A stretch of DNA of 64,000 nucleotides from Amoebidium appalachense (Eukaryota; Ichthyosporea), in assembly GCA_963693365.1 (NCBI GenBank), contig CAVNZM010000014.1, positions 6,324,001 through 6,388,000 of the forward strand. Reading direction: 5' to 3'. The translations under genes were made by a program, and so were the position numbers. Position 1 is the stretch's first letter; every line of letters starts with the position of its first letter. The notes beneath the pieces were generated by a model, which was given only the letters and a program-made list of their open reading frames with translations, made no database searches and was not told where the DNA came from. Below, piece by piece: positions 12,079-61,365 of the stretch.

Positions 12079-12798
12079 TTAGTTGCAGCCGGCGCCAGAC
12101 CCACTGCTGGCGCCGGTGTTGGACTTCACCACGGTCTTGTTGTCATTTTGGTTGCCCGCACGGGCGGTGCGCGTATCGAGGTTGACCTCTGCCTCTTTCT
12201 TCCTTGCGTCGCCCATTGCGAGGCCCCAGCGTTCAGAAAGAACAGGGTAATACTCCCGCTCCATGTGGGCGCGGGCCAGCTCGGCAAAGGCAGCACCCTC
12301 TGTGGCGCGGAGATACTGGTAGTGCACACGGTCGGAGAGGAACACAGCGACATCGGCGATTGCACCCTTGAGCTCTGCAATGCATCGTTGGTAGAACTGC
12401 TCCGCGGGGTCAGGCACTGGGGCGCCGTTTTCGCCGGGGAACTGCCGTCGCTGGAACGCGCAGTCGTTGTGCATTGCATCGATGAGGCTGCAGAGTGCCC
12501 CGATGGTAACCCCGTTCTCCTCGAGCACGTGCTTGTTGGCCTTGGAAGGGATCCAGGGCAGTAGGTCGGCTGGGATGCGTCGGGGACCGTTGGGCATAGG
12601 GTACTCCGTCACCCATGGTAAGGTGGGTGCCAGAGTGGGGTGCCGCTCGGCAAAGGCATGTCTAGGGAACTTGAGCAACGGGCAGTCCGGCATCCCCCAG
12701 GTCTGCCGAAGGCGCTGCGGGCGTGACTCGCGGGTGTCCGAATCCCCAGTGACGGGGGTGCGCGCTTCGGCGGAATATTGCTCGAAAATAACGTTCAT
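12079..12798 (-). CDS. ORF1 of the mobile element, unknown function
   Basis: The intact 239-codon ORF starts at a true ATG (12798) and is preceded by a TATA box about 130 bases upstream. It has no recognisable domain. A proline-rich N-terminal third is followed by a helical middle (around AEQFYQRCIAELKGAI) and a hydrophilic Ser/Gly/Asn-rich tail ending in Cys-Asn. Its position before the integrase frame matches the gag slot of DIRS-type elements. It has no zinc knuckle, so gag-like is only a positional guess. Confidence 0.5.
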   Translation of the reverse strand: MNVIFEQYSAEARTPVTGDSDTRESRPQRLRQTWGMPDCPLLKFPRHAFAERHPTLAPTLPWVTEYPMPNGPRRIPADLLPWIPSKANKHVLEENGVTIGALCSLIDAMHNDCAFQRRQFPGENGAPVPDPAEQFYQRCIAELKGAIADVAVFLSDRVHYQYLRATEGAAFAELARAHMEREYYPVLSERWGLAMGDARKKEAEVNLDTRTARAGNQNDNKTVVKSNTGASSGSGAGCN

Positions 12799-12910
12799 GG
12801 TGAAGTTCTAAAAGGGTGACCTACCCTAAACAAAGCGTGAACGAGCCTCACCAACGTTGCCTCCAATGAGAGAGGAGGCGACGGGGAATATGCTAATAGA
12901 CGACCGATCT

Positions 12911-12940
12911 AAGGTCGGCTTAGGTCGGCTTATATACCCA
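12911..12940 (-). promoter_or_regulatory. Promoter of the mobile element
   Basis: On the minus strand TATATAAG (12929-12936) is followed by two direct copies of a 10-base motif (plus strand AGGTCGGCTT at 12912-12921 and 12922-12931). It lies about 130 bases upstream of the ORF1 ATG. Confidence 0.5.
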
Positions 12941-12960
12941 TAAGCCTCCTCTACCAGGCC

Positions 12961-13227
12961 GCTGATTGGCCACATAACCATTGTGGCGCCCAATCAGACG
13001 GCCGAAGAATAAGTTAATAAATGGAATTGTCCAATCAATTCAGACATTACGAAAACACGCACCCCGCAAGCCGTTAAACTTTCTACGGAACCATATAAAT
13101 GATGAGCGCGAATTTGCAATGACTACAGTAGCACGTGCACACACACGAACACGGGTACAGTACTGATGAACCATATATATGCTGCACACACACACACACA
13201 CACAGAGAGAGAGAGACAAACACACTG

Positions 13228-13273
<46 letters not shown>

Positions 13274-14218
13274 ACACACAGAAATATGGAGTTCGTCTCA
13301 ATATCGATCAGTAAAAAGCTTTATAACTAATATGATATCGCATACTTCTGAAATATTATAGGGAACGGGAATTTAAGCGTGTGCCAGACATAAAGGACAG
13401 AGCATGAGCACCTTGGATATTGTCAGGCCATCATGACGTTCTAAGCTGTACATACATGTCCAGGGTATTTTAAAGTTTGTCCACAGAAATACCAACAGCC
13501 TCAAACTTTATTGTTGAAAGGAGGGTTGAAAGAAAAAGAACAGACGAGAAGAATATAATAGTTGACTCGATCAAGTCACGGTAAAACCTGACATACAAAC
13601 ATTACAACAGCCCTGTAGTGGCGTGAGACTTATATGCTTCGCTAAAGAGCTATTTTATCAACAGGCCGCTTTGTGTAGACAAATGTCTATTTATATACAC
13701 CAGCACGCGTACATAAACAATTTCGCAATATGATATCATCAGTGATACCATGCTATGACACAATCAAGCTATGCAGCAGTTGTGCAGAATACAGACCGTC
13801 GCAATCAGCAGGTCCACAGTTCCTTAGAAGCCTAGTAGCACGTGAAGTGACCATAATAACATGCACACATATGTGCCCTTGAAAGAGGCGTATACAACAG
13901 GCAACATATTGTACACGTACGCGTACGTACAAACTCCCCATAAATTTAAAATCCCATAGCCTCTACATTAATCCCCCCCCCCCCCCCCCCCCCCCCCCCC
14001 CAGTCTGAGAGTGTTAAAAAAAAGAAGAAGAAGAAGAAAAGAAGGGGAGAGGGAGGGGGGGGAGGGGGGAGGAGGAGGAGGAGGAGGGGGGGGGGGGGGT
14101 GGGGGGGGGGGGATTACAGCAAATATAATTGAGAGCCTGCCCACCTCTGTTTCGCAAATGCTAATGTGCTTCCTCTGCTCACCGACTATGCCACCTTCAC
14201 TTTCATTCAACACAAACT

Positions 14219-14258
<40 letters not shown>

Positions 14259-14334
14259 AAGACGCGTGCACAAAGAAAGAATGTCTCCCAAACATAAAAG
14301 ACTTGCATGTGTGTCTGCAATATTGGAACAGTTT
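12961..14334. other. Intergenic region and 3' flank of the FMO gene
   Basis: Unique AT-rich sequence with CA arrays at 13183-13202 and 13231-13269, a C-run at 13973-14001, a G-rich tract at 14046-14112 and a run of about 37 A at 14220-14256. The motif TTTATT at about 13508 (AATAAA on the minus strand) could be the FMO polyadenylation signal, about 825 bases past the stop. No coding exon was recognised. Confidence 0.45.
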
Positions 14335-26043
<11,709 letters not shown>

Positions 26044-26044
26044 C

Positions 26045-30053
<4,009 letters not shown>

Positions 30054-30237
30054 TTATGACCTAATAATGACCTTATCTCTGGGCTGGTAGGTTCGAGACA
30101 CAACCGTCATCACCCCTTCCGCATTACGCTTGTTCTGGTAAAGATCACCCATACCTTGCCGGGATACGGAGAACACCTGTGGGTGCGGATGTGTGGCTGA
30201 GAGGGCGGGACCAGGATTTCCTGAATCTCAATCGCAG

Positions 30238-30319
<82 letters not shown>

Positions 30320-30537
30320 TACACCCACAAGCGCATACTCACATACACACACACACACTCGCACGCAAACACACACACACACACATACATGCACCCACAC
30401 ACCAACTAGGTACATCCTCAACATCAGTTAAACGATTTCTTTGTATGTTTATTTCTCCCCTCCTACTGCGTGTGCATGCAGATGTTTTGAGTGCATCTGC
30501 ATGAGTTGCACCGTGTGTGTGTGAGCGCGCGCGGGTA

Positions 30538-30568
<31 letters not shown>

Positions 30569-30850
30569 GTGCGTGCGTGCATGCGTGCGTGCTGCATGTA
30601 TGTATGTGTGCACGTGAGTGTGCATGTTTGTGTGTGTGTGTGGGTGGGTGGGTGGGTGGGTGTGTGGGTGGGTGGGGGGGTGGGGGGAGGGGCAGAAAAA
30701 TAACATTTCCTAACCTTAATGAAATGGCGCCCATTGGACTCTCCAAAGGTAAAGGCCATGTCATCCACAAACTTCAACATTTTGGTGGTGTGGGTCCCAA
30801 ACACCGTAAGTTCTTCGTTTTTCTGCAGGTAGCAAGGGGCAAGAGGTCAG

Positions 30851-30909
<59 letters not shown>

Positions 30910-30913
30910 TGTG

Positions 30914-31009
<96 letters not shown>

Positions 31010-32455
31010 CGCGCTAGTGTGCGCGCACGTGTTACTAACTGACTGGGTAGTGTGTGTGTGTGTATGTTGTAGAGGGGAAATAGAGGGGAAATAGATGACA
31101 CAGAGTGATAAATAACAATAATCGGGCTGGTTGACCATATATTTATAGATTATACCGTGTACAAGTAGTGTAATAAGAACCAGTGAGCTTACAAGGGTCC
31201 TCTGCCAACGTTAGTTACACCTAAATGAACGGTGACCTAAGGAGCGCATCACCACACGTTCATTAGCTAAGCGTTGGTCTAGAATGTAGAACAATACAAA
31301 CTAGCGGACTTAGTCCCTGCCTTAGGCGTCCCAAGTAGCTATATACGAACTGGTTCGAGCCGGTGTATGGCTATGTGTTTCAATGGACACTGTAAACAAT
31401 GATATACACGGCAATCGGTGAAGTGAGGTGTCAATCGATGGTCAAACAAGCCTTATTATATCCAAAATTCAATAGCGTTGGCTAATCCGCGAATTTGATA
31501 GGTCATAACTCGATAGCGGGGATTCAATCGATGGATCTTATACGTCTAAATGTGATACATGCGAGCCAGTACATTGGGTTAGATAAACACAACAACTGTG
31601 AATAACAGGTATGCCGCGAAACCAGAAAGGTTCGTAGAGTGAAAAAGTTAAGAACTAGTAAAAACCATGGAAATAAGAAAGAAACATAGAAATTAGAATA
31701 AAATATATAGATATATATATCTATCTAGCCATGCCGGGTGCAGAAGGTGTAGCGTGTGCGCGTATGTGAGAATCCGTTATGGCATTTTGGAATGTGATCA
31801 TGGCATTGTGGAATGTTACCTAAGTGTAGTGAACGATCGCGATCGGAAAAATAGAGATGGAAAAATGGAGAGAGAGGGAGAGAGAATGAGAGACTCGGGA
31901 AGAGAGAGAGACAGCAGAGAGAGTCGGAGGAAGAGGGAGGGAGGGAGGGAGAGATAAAAAATGACAAAGAAGAGTGAGCGAGGAGAGAGAGACGGAGATA
32001 TATGCGTGTATGCACATGTGTGTGTGTGTGCGTGTGTGTGTTTGACCGCGGGGGGGGGGGGGGGGGGGATAGGGGGGGGGGGGGGGGGGGGGGGGGGGGA
32101 ACAGGGAGGCTACGTGTATGTTGTGTTTGGGGAGGAAGAGTTAGTGTTGATGTGATCGTGAGCACACAGGAAAGCCATGATCGAATACTAAATCTATATG
32201 TCGAAGTATTTAGGCTATCCGGGGAACATAGGGAGAGAGAAAGAAATGTCAGTGGGAGAAGGTTGTTAGTTGATGTGACTGTATGAGGGGTTTGGTGGTG
32301 GTGTATGCGTAGGTATGTGTGAGAGTATGTGTGTGCGTGTGTGTGTGTGTGTGTGTGCATGTGTGTTTATATCAAACTGTGTGTCAAATGGGACGGGAGT
32401 GTGTTAAAGGGGGAGGGTTTGGTGTTGGTGTTGGTGTATGTGTAGGTATGTGGGA

Positions 32456-32502
<47 letters not shown>

Positions 32503-33027
32503 TTTTTGTGTGTGTGTGTGCATGCGTGTGTATATCAAACTGTGAGTCAATGGAATGGGGGTGTGCTTAAGGGGATGGGGGGGGGGGGGGGTAGGGGGGG
32601 AGGGGGAGGAGGGGAAGAAAAGGGTGAGGCTGTAGGAGAAATGATGATGCAACCTAATACATTAGGGCTTGTGTGTGCACGCTATTGTGAGAACACGTGT
32701 TACTAACTAGCTGGGTAGCGTGTGTGTATGTGTGTCTGTTTGTGTGGCTGTGCTTGTGTGTATATGCGTGCGTGTGTGTGTGATAGTATGTGTGTGTGTG
32801 TGTGTGCGTGCGTGCATGCACATGTGTAGACGTGCGTGTGTGCCGTATTGTGTGTGTGCATGTGTATGTAGGTGTGTGTGCGTGTGTGCGTGTGGTAGAA
32901 TGTGTGTGTGTGTGCGTGCGCATGTATGCGTCTGTGTAGCATTGTGTCTGTGCATGTGTGTGTGTCAGTGTGCGTGAAAGTGGTTATGTGTGTGTGTGGT
33001 GATGTGTGCATGTGTGTGTGTGTGTGG

Positions 33028-33114
<87 letters not shown>

Positions 33115-33439
33115 CTGTGCGTCTGTGTGTCTGTATGTTTCAATCTTGTGCCTACACCGCCACCGCCACCGCCCACCACAAGAAAACACGAGCTCTTACC
33201 CTTGTTTTGTTCTTATACGCGTTATCAAGAGAATTCTCAGCCCCCCCCTTCTGAAAAGCTCATCTCCTTTGGGTGCACGGTAGTAACGTCTGCTTGACAG
33301 GCTGTCCAGTGCTTGTTCGACCGCTTTCTTCAAATCTTCCTGTGTGTAAAAGAGAGAGGGAAAAAAAGACGAAGAAGGAGGGGGAAGGGGGGGGAGCTTA
33401 GTATCATTAAGTGCCCTCAGAAGAAAAGACGATTTTATT

Positions 33440-33470
<31 letters not shown>

Positions 33471-34742
33471 TTTTATTTTTTAAGAAACCTGCTCATAATA
33501 AACTATGGGAAGATAGCGAACCCGCTGAATGAACCCGGAAAGACGAATCATGAACTGCAGAGGCAAGAGGGTAAAGAAACACGTGGGAGACGTGATAGCT
33601 CAAGTGAAGCCATGCTCCGGGCAATCTTTTCTAGGAAGGGGGGATCGGTGGTGTTGGTGGTGGTGGTCGTGGTGGTCTTGGTTGGGGAAGGGGGGGGAGG
33701 GTGGAGAGGGGGCTAAAAATACTGTTGCAAATAGATAACATTCGCCGATATATCCCCACAGGGCACGCGACAGAGAGGTGCATTTACATATGGAAGAATA
33801 CGGACATATCATGTTACGACACAGAGTATCCATTATTAGCATAGTCCAACCTCAGGGGATGCAAGTGATTGGCGAATGCAGGAGGGTTTAAAGAGTGAGC
33901 AGGTTTAAAAAGGTGTTTGGCGGGGGTTGGGGCGGAATTAGGGGCCGGGCTGGAAAGGGGGGGGGGGGGGAGGAGGAGGGTTCGAGGGGGGGGGGGGGGG
34001 GGGGGGGGAAAGACGAAACAAGGAATACTGGCAATGTTTACAAAGTATATCAGCTCCGAAGCTCGAGGAAAGAGTTGCAAACGATGTGCAGATCAATGCC
34101 ACAGAAGAAGCGGCTTGTATAGGAAGGATCTGTTTATGGGATGAATAATTTTCGTAGCGTGGTTTTTCTCTCAGCAAAATGCACCAGAGGTGCTAAATGG
34201 GAACACGAGCATATAGCTGCACATGTTTAAACATGCAACTTTCAATGTTTCCAGTTGCAAATAGCTTGCAGGTCGCTCGTTTTGATTAGTGTGAGACCGC
34301 GTATACTTTGACATCAGCCGTTTGTTGTTATGCACGTACGAGTGAACTTGGTGTCGGGTGAGCATGTGAGCAAGGTGGTTGTATGGTGCTATGTTTTTAT
34401 GTACGAGCAACGAATGTGCTAACTCCGTAGTTGGTTGGTACAAAGTCACTCATGAGATGCATAGAGCTTGTTTATCACGTGTGGTGTGCGTGTGATGTGC
34501 GTTTCGTGTGCATGGTCACGCGAAGTTCCCCTTGCGAGTGTCAGGCGTACGCATGTGTGTGACTGTGTTGTGTTTGTGAGTGTGTGTTTGTGTGTGAGCA
34601 TGTGTGCACGCCACCATGACTTGGTAGTGTGTGTTTGTAAATATAATGACGCTTATATTTACAAAATGACGTTTTCACTCACCAGTGGAACTGACGCGTC
34701 GAAATGATACTCCGCCTCAAACGCATGCGTTAGCCAACCCAT
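30054..34742 (-). CDS. DUF1499 family protein (four exons, one homopolymer frameshift)
   Basis: Exons are 34683-34742 ([23 protein letters not shown]), 33200-33339, 30715-30822 and 30054-30176 (TAA). Donors are GTGAGT, GTAAGA and GTTAGG. The core LKFVDDMAF, followed by [16 protein letters not shown], matches the DUF1499 pattern (RFVDD.EF, then a Ser-Arg/GxxDxGxN-R motif). The family is widespread in bacteria and algae and its function is not established. Exon 2 is 140 bases and its frame turns implausible after a run of eight G on the coding strand (33241-33248). With nine G, the downstream frame is natural and the donor becomes phase 0, matching exon 3. The predicted length is then about 143 residues, normal for the family. 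It is divergent from the ABC transporter gene. Confidence 0.75.
30240..30316 (+). repeat. (CA)n microsatellite, about 77 bases
   Basis: Pure CA array in the last DUF1499 intron. On the coding strand it is (GT)n, lying about 60 bases upstream of the last exon. Confidence 0.95.
30854..31005 (+). repeat. (GT)n and (GTGC)n arrays
   Basis: GT (30854-30905), then about 15 GTGC units (30915-30974), then GT again to 31005. On the coding strand it is CA/GCAC, just upstream of DUF1499 exon 30715-30822. Confidence 0.9.
33029..33110 (+). repeat. (GT)n microsatellite, about 82 bases
   Basis: Intronic GT array in the DUF1499 gene, about 90 bases beyond exon 33200-33339 in the direction of transcription. 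On the coding strand it is (CA)n. The stretch from 31140 to 31740 in the same intron is unique sequence in which I see nothing. Confidence 0.9.
33431..33480 (+). repeat. (TTTTA)n array
   Basis: About ten TTTTA units with variants, in the first DUF1499 intron. Confidence 0.85.
33738..33862 (-). repeat. Copy of the dispersed intronic repeat
   Basis: On the minus strand it starts CCTGAGGTTGGACTATGC and has AATGGATACTCTGTG and GTCCGTATTCTTCC. It lies in the first DUF1499 intron in sense orientation. Confidence 0.55.
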
Positions 34743-36500
34743 CTTGTCACACACTCAAATACGTGTTGCTATGGTTCAGGAGTGGGTGGTAGTGCAGAGA
34801 ATGGGACAAACCAGAGAAGGAGAAAGAAAAAAGGACAATAATAATGGCTGTTTGAAAACAGCTATTACAGCAAATAAAAGCTTGGGGTGGTTAACGTTAG
34901 AACCTTGCATACAAAATGATGGGGGGAGAACCAAAAAGGGGGAAGAAAAGAGGGGCCAAGGACCAGCGGAGAAGCGAAGTGTGACAGGCACCGCGACGAG
35001 TCTAGATCTACAAGTCTGGCTCACCCCTTCACCAGTGACTATCGAGTCAATCAAATGTAGGAATTAGGAACAGAACTAGCCAGATTAGGTTTATCTGTCG
35101 TATCTGTAAATACCATCTAGGGAGATTTATACCTCATACGCGCCGTTGATAAGATGGAGTAAAATACTCTGATACAAGGACCCAGCATTCAACAACAACT
35201 TTGAATTAGGGAAAATGTTGCTAGATACAGTGATACACCTCTTCAACCTCTTCAGATTTGGTAACTTGTAAAATTAAATGTGGGAGGGCACCCTCCATTT
35301 ATTCTGTTTGCGAGCAAGCTCACTGCGGGCATGGGTACAAACGATGAAAAGCAATCCGCTACTAAGATGTAGTATCATACTTGTCAAAATTTGCTGACGT
35401 AATCGTAACGTAACTCAGCGGCACGCGCACGCGCGCAGCATACGCTCTTTGTCCTTTACATATTCACTGATTTCCAAAAAAGAATGAACATGAGGATGAA
35501 ACACTACCATAATTTTCTGCATTGGTTGTAAATTTTTAATCACGAATATAATGTAATGTAATGTAGTATCAATAGCTCTTCTTCGACTCAATATGGTCAC
35601 GGGGGGGGGGGGGGGGGGGGGGGGGGGGAGGTGGTTGTTCATCACGATGCGCTCCGAGCCAATCATAAACCCAAAGAGCTTACAGCGAATCACTGCAGTG
35701 AACTGCACACCTTTTATGGTTAATCATTAGAGACTCCCGCCAAAAACAAAAGAACGGACCCGGTTGGTTCCGATCCAACACCAGACACAGAAACATGCAT
35801 GTCACGGCGTACATGCATATGTACACTCAAAGGGATCGAAACTTTGTTTTAAAAGGGCGTGTGCTAATTTGGAAAAAAAGGGATTGTGCTAATTTGGATG
35901 CAGAGAGCTGCACTGTGTTAAAGGCGCGAGCAGAGGATAAGCACAGTTGTCAAGGTGGGTGGCAGATGGGGAAGCGTATTTGCCCATCGTGAAAGGCGCG
36001 AGCAGAGGATAAGCTTACAGTTGTCAAGGTGGGTGGCAGATGGGGAAGCGTATTTGCCCATCGTGAAAAGGGTGGGGTTACTTTGAACGTCACACTTATC
36101 ACACGTTTTGTGTCATGATTATGGAATAAGCTGTGACATCTAATCTAAGCCGCGATAGTGCATTTGCGGTGAGGTACCGTGAGGTCCTATGTAAGACTAC
36201 GTTGACACTGTTGACTCACGCCCTGGCCATTGCTTGTGTGCATCCACAACGCTTCGGCCATTGTTGCAGACTATGGGCAAACGTGCATGCATGTGAATGC
36301 GTGTATTCATACATTCGTGTTTGTGCGCTTGGTGTGTGCGTGTGTGTTTTGTGTGTGCGTGCTGGCGTACTTGTTTGCGTGCATGTGTGCGTGTGCGTGT
36401 GTGTGGGGCATCCACACGTGCAGTTCCACAGCAAGCATGTCTCTTCTTGTGCTCAAACACGTGCAAAAACTGATTAACATGTATGTTCTAATCTGCACGC

Positions 36501-36544
<44 letters not shown>

Positions 36545-36958
36545 CCTTCTCCCCCTTCCCCCTTCCAACTACACACCCCCTCTTCTTCTCCACCCCTACC
36601 TTTCCTCTTCTCCGGCCCCTTCCACATACTCCATCCCGCCATTTTCCCTCCCCCCCCTCCTTCCCTCCCTCTCCTCTAACTTTCTCCCGTCTACACACCC
36701 TGTTCCTCTGCCCCCCCCCCCCCCCCCCCCCCCAACACCCCCACCCCCAAACCAACCTCACCTCTCCGTTTTCTTCTTTTTCTCCTGCCTCCTCCCTCCA
36801 CCTCTCGTTCAGAAACCCGCGGGCCCACCACCTCCCCTCCCTGCCTCCCTTTCCCCTTCTCCTCGCCTCCACCCCCCACCTTCTCCCTTCCTTCGGCATC
36901 TATACCACTTCTCAATCCCTACCATACTCTACTAAGCTCTACCCATCAGAAACCCACC
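34743..36958. other. Divergent intergenic region between DUF1499 and ABC transporter
   Basis: Mostly unique sequence that must contain both promoters. A G-run (35600-35628) sits beside CCAAT-bearing sequence near 35660. A 72-base tandem duplication lies at 35921-36066, a C-run of about 38 at 36504-36541 and CT-rich sequence up to the ABC start codon. No convincing additional gene was found. Confidence 0.5.
35921..36066. repeat. Two-copy tandem duplication, period about 72
   Basis: Copy 1 (35921-35992) and copy 2 (35993-36066) are near identical, beginning AAGGCGCGAGCAGAGGATAA. Copy 2 has a TT insertion. The array lies about 1 kb upstream of the ABC transporter start. Confidence 0.9.
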
Positions 36959-58555
<21,597 letters not shown>

Positions 58556-58559
58556 GAGC

Positions 58560-58560
58560 A

Positions 58561-58632
<72 letters not shown>
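58560..58632 (+). repeat. (CA)n microsatellite right after the ABCB6 stop codon
   Basis: CA array starting five bases after TGA, so it lies in the 3' untranslated region. Confidence 0.95.
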
Positions 58633-58636
<4 letters not shown>

Positions 58637-59090
58637 CATATTCGCATGGATCCTGCCTGGACAGTTTGCTTGTAAGGACTAACTGCAATACATGTGCGTG
58701 ACACATATGCGCATATCACACACAGACACACAAAAAACACACGGATGCTCGCGCTCACACACACACGCGAAAGTGGGCACACGCGGCATTAGTCTACATA
58801 GACTCGCACACATTCATGCTAATTCATAGTGATACACACAGCCACATGCCTGTATACTGATAATATTGTTGTTTTCACCAATGAATGGTTCTAACATTGT
58901 GTGAACCAAATGGGTTTTGGCGTTGGTATAATATTATTATTAATGTGCTTACGTAAGCCGGCACGGTAGCAAGAAACGAATGAATATAAAGGCAAGAAAA
59001 TGTGTGAATGAATATCAGTAGTAGGGTTGCAGATGACAAAGTTACCTCGAGCAAAAAGGACTGTATTATCTGGGGAAGAGAAACAATGCC

Positions 59091-59096
59091 AATAAA
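59091..59096 (+). terminator. Polyadenylation signal AATAAA of the ABCB6 gene
   Basis: CCAATAAAATATTG lies about 536 bases after the stop. It is the first canonical AATAAA seen downstream of it. Confidence 0.5.
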
Positions 59097-60061
59097 ATAT
59101 TGAAAATTGACTTATTATGTGCAGTTGTTGTGCTCTGTACTCTGAAGTTCACAACCAATGTTTATACCAACACGAGTGGGCTCAGCCTACGCCGTACGTG
59201 TCCACATATTGGGGTATGGGTTATTTATGATTGGTACATGGTGGGAACTGAAACCGGTTCGATTCGAATTGTCATAAAATTTTTAGATTTTGTAACCAAC
59301 CAACCAACCTCCCCCCCTCCCCCCCCCCCCCCCCCCCCCCCTCTTTTTTTTTTTTTCCCCTGCTCCCCCTTTCACCGCCACATGTCTGCCGCTTGTTATG
59401 TGGCTTCCGGAACTCAAAGACGTGTTGCGTGACCATACGTACTTCCGGTGCTGGTACCCTCTCTGCTTCGTGCCTCTCAGGCTTACTGCACTACACTCCC
59501 ACCCCATCCCAACCTTCACGACACTCCCCTCCTACACACGCGCATGGACCGCTTTTACACGCACAACACAAAACACGCATCTCCACCACATTTAACGCAA
59601 GCACCCGCATACACAAACCGTTAGTGCAATATGTTTGCTCCACAGGCCGTGAAAAACGGTCTCTAGCCGATAGTATCGTGGGTTTCCCTATAGCTAGTGG
59701 TTTACTAGCACAGTGGTCTCTTCAATGGCGTGGTAATCGGTGCCTGATGTTTCCTAGACGGTGGTGCCCTAGTGGGTCACACCCTTGGTGCCGTAGCTGT
59801 GTGGGCCGGTGTATTGTGTTCCCCTTTGTTCCGTTAGCCACCCTGGCCTCCTTTTCTTCCACACTCCTCACCCACCTATCCACTTCTCGTCACCCTGCAC
59901 AACACTTTACCATCATTGACTTACTTTTTAATACGGGTTATTTTCTCACTGCCCAACGTTGTTTCCAATACCTGCGCGCTCACGTCACACACGTAATACA
60001 ACCACCCTCCCAACCTGGTTAATTGGCTCCTTTTCTTTCTTCCTTTCTTTCTTTTTCTCTT

Positions 60062-60092
<31 letters not shown>

Positions 60093-60634
60093 GAGTTGTC
60101 TTAGATACTGTGTCTGTAAGGTGTGTGGCTTTAGCGGCCGTGGCCGTGTAGTAGGTACCATTAATAAGGGGTAGCTCTCGTCTGTATTATGATGTACATA
60201 TATCATGCATATGGGGCACATGTTGTGTTTCCGGATTGGCCGGAGGGAGCGGCCAATAAAGTGCAATGATCCCCAGAGGAGTTCTAGTACAGTATGAATC
60301 AGTATGGTCATTTATTATATTTAAATAACAAACACCAACACCATGATGTACATGTAGGTGAGAAAATTCGGCCACGGTGGATTACAAAACACATGCAGCA
60401 ATACACATGACCGCGTCCTACCCGTTTTGCAGCAATTTTGTAGTAAATTACTATTCAATTGCAAAAATATCTACAAACCAGTACGCCAATTTCTGAAGAG
60501 TCAACATAACGTGTGACCTGACAGTATTCAATAGTATACTCATTGTATATGTACATGGCCGACATTGGTCCGCAAAAAAAAAAAATGAAAAAACATACAG
60601 GGGTGGAAGAGGGGAAAAAAATGGTTATCTCGCC

Positions 60635-60666
<32 letters not shown>

Positions 60667-60740
60667 GACTAACGTGGTTAATTGTAAAGTGTTAAACATA
60701 TTTAACATGTGTACTATTTAAACCAACTATAGCTTATAAC
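59097..60740. other. Intergenic region with an unassigned unique segment
   Basis: A C-run/T-run lies at 59320-59356 and a T-run at 60066-60092, then a G-run at 60641-60667. The unique part 59390-60030 is open for 209 codons on the plus strand but has no ATG at its start. A second frame has an ATG at 59398 (MWLPELKDVLRD). No family or splice structure could be fixed. Confidence 0.35.
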
Positions 60741-60741
60741 A

Positions 60742-61162
60742 TTGATGACGGTTCTATACACGATAAACTTTAAAGTATCTGTGGTTGACGAGTCTAACCG
60801 GCGGTGGATATATAGTATGTGTCTCCTTTACTCACATGTTCGTAGTTTTGACATAGCTAACGGCACACTACCCACCGTAGTGCCGACCAACTCCAAAACA
60901 TGCCAGCAGCCAAGATGTATATTTTGTACCAAACGTACTCATAGTATGATTTCGGACTTTGATTCGTCCTAAAACCTGCTCAGTTAACAGCACAACGGTC
61001 ACAGTGTGTGGTAGGCCTACCGATTGCGCATCAGCGTGGTGCTGCGTTTACGCTGGCTTGGAAAAGTGTATCGTGCAGTGCATAAACCAACTATTACACC
61101 CCCGCCTACTCCCAAGGCCTGTGCAAAGGTGGTTTCCAAGGGGCGTAGTCATGAGGATGTAG
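60742..61162 (+). pseudogene. Possible relic of a Penelope-like element (linker and GIY-YIG region)
   Basis: Two adjacent frames resemble the end of Penelope-like retroelements. First comes a Cys motif CQQPRCIFC, like the C-x-PRC-x-x-C linker after the RT domain. Then, in another frame, NSTTVTVC is followed by CCVYAG and QCINQLLH, reminiscent of the GIY-YIG endonuclease start. Both are short and broken by stops. This is pattern memory only and needs a profile search. Confidence 0.25.
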
Positions 61163-61365
61163 TTGCTCATTCTGGTCGGCTACCCCCAGCCTAGATCTAT
61201 TATTAGGCGGTGGTGGCTGCCATATATCCGCCTGTCGACATGAGGCCGAGGGCCATAGGGCATTTTTCTCCGCACCGTAGTAATGTTTTTCGGCACCATT
61301 AACATTGGCGGTTGAACACACGTCGAGCATGCCCGTGCCGACACGTTGGGGAATTATTCGTTGGT

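Larger units (their letters stand above)
10745..12960 (-). mobile_element. Tyrosine-recombinase mobile element, decayed (Crypton- or DIRS-like)
   Basis: This is a GC-rich block with sharp edges inside AT-rich flanks. On the minus strand it has a TATA promoter (12929-12936), ORF1 (12079-12798) and, 62 bases further on, a tyrosine recombinase frame (10753-12016). No reverse transcriptase or RNase H is present. That fits a Crypton-like DNA transposon carrying an extra ORF, or a DIRS/Ngaro retroelement that lost its RT. No terminal inverted or split direct repeats could be recognised by eye, so the ends are approximate. Base composition unlike the surroundings suggests a foreign insertion. Confidence 0.6.

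Noticed and set aside
35640-35710. Minus-strand frame with QFTAVIRCKLFGFMIGSERIV
   Set aside because: No donor or acceptor that would connect it to the DUF1499 gene, and no recognised family.
59393-60022. 209-codon plus-strand open frame
   Set aside because: No ATG near its start, no recognisable motif, and Cys/Trp/Arg-rich composition unlike the real exons; kept only as unassigned sequence.
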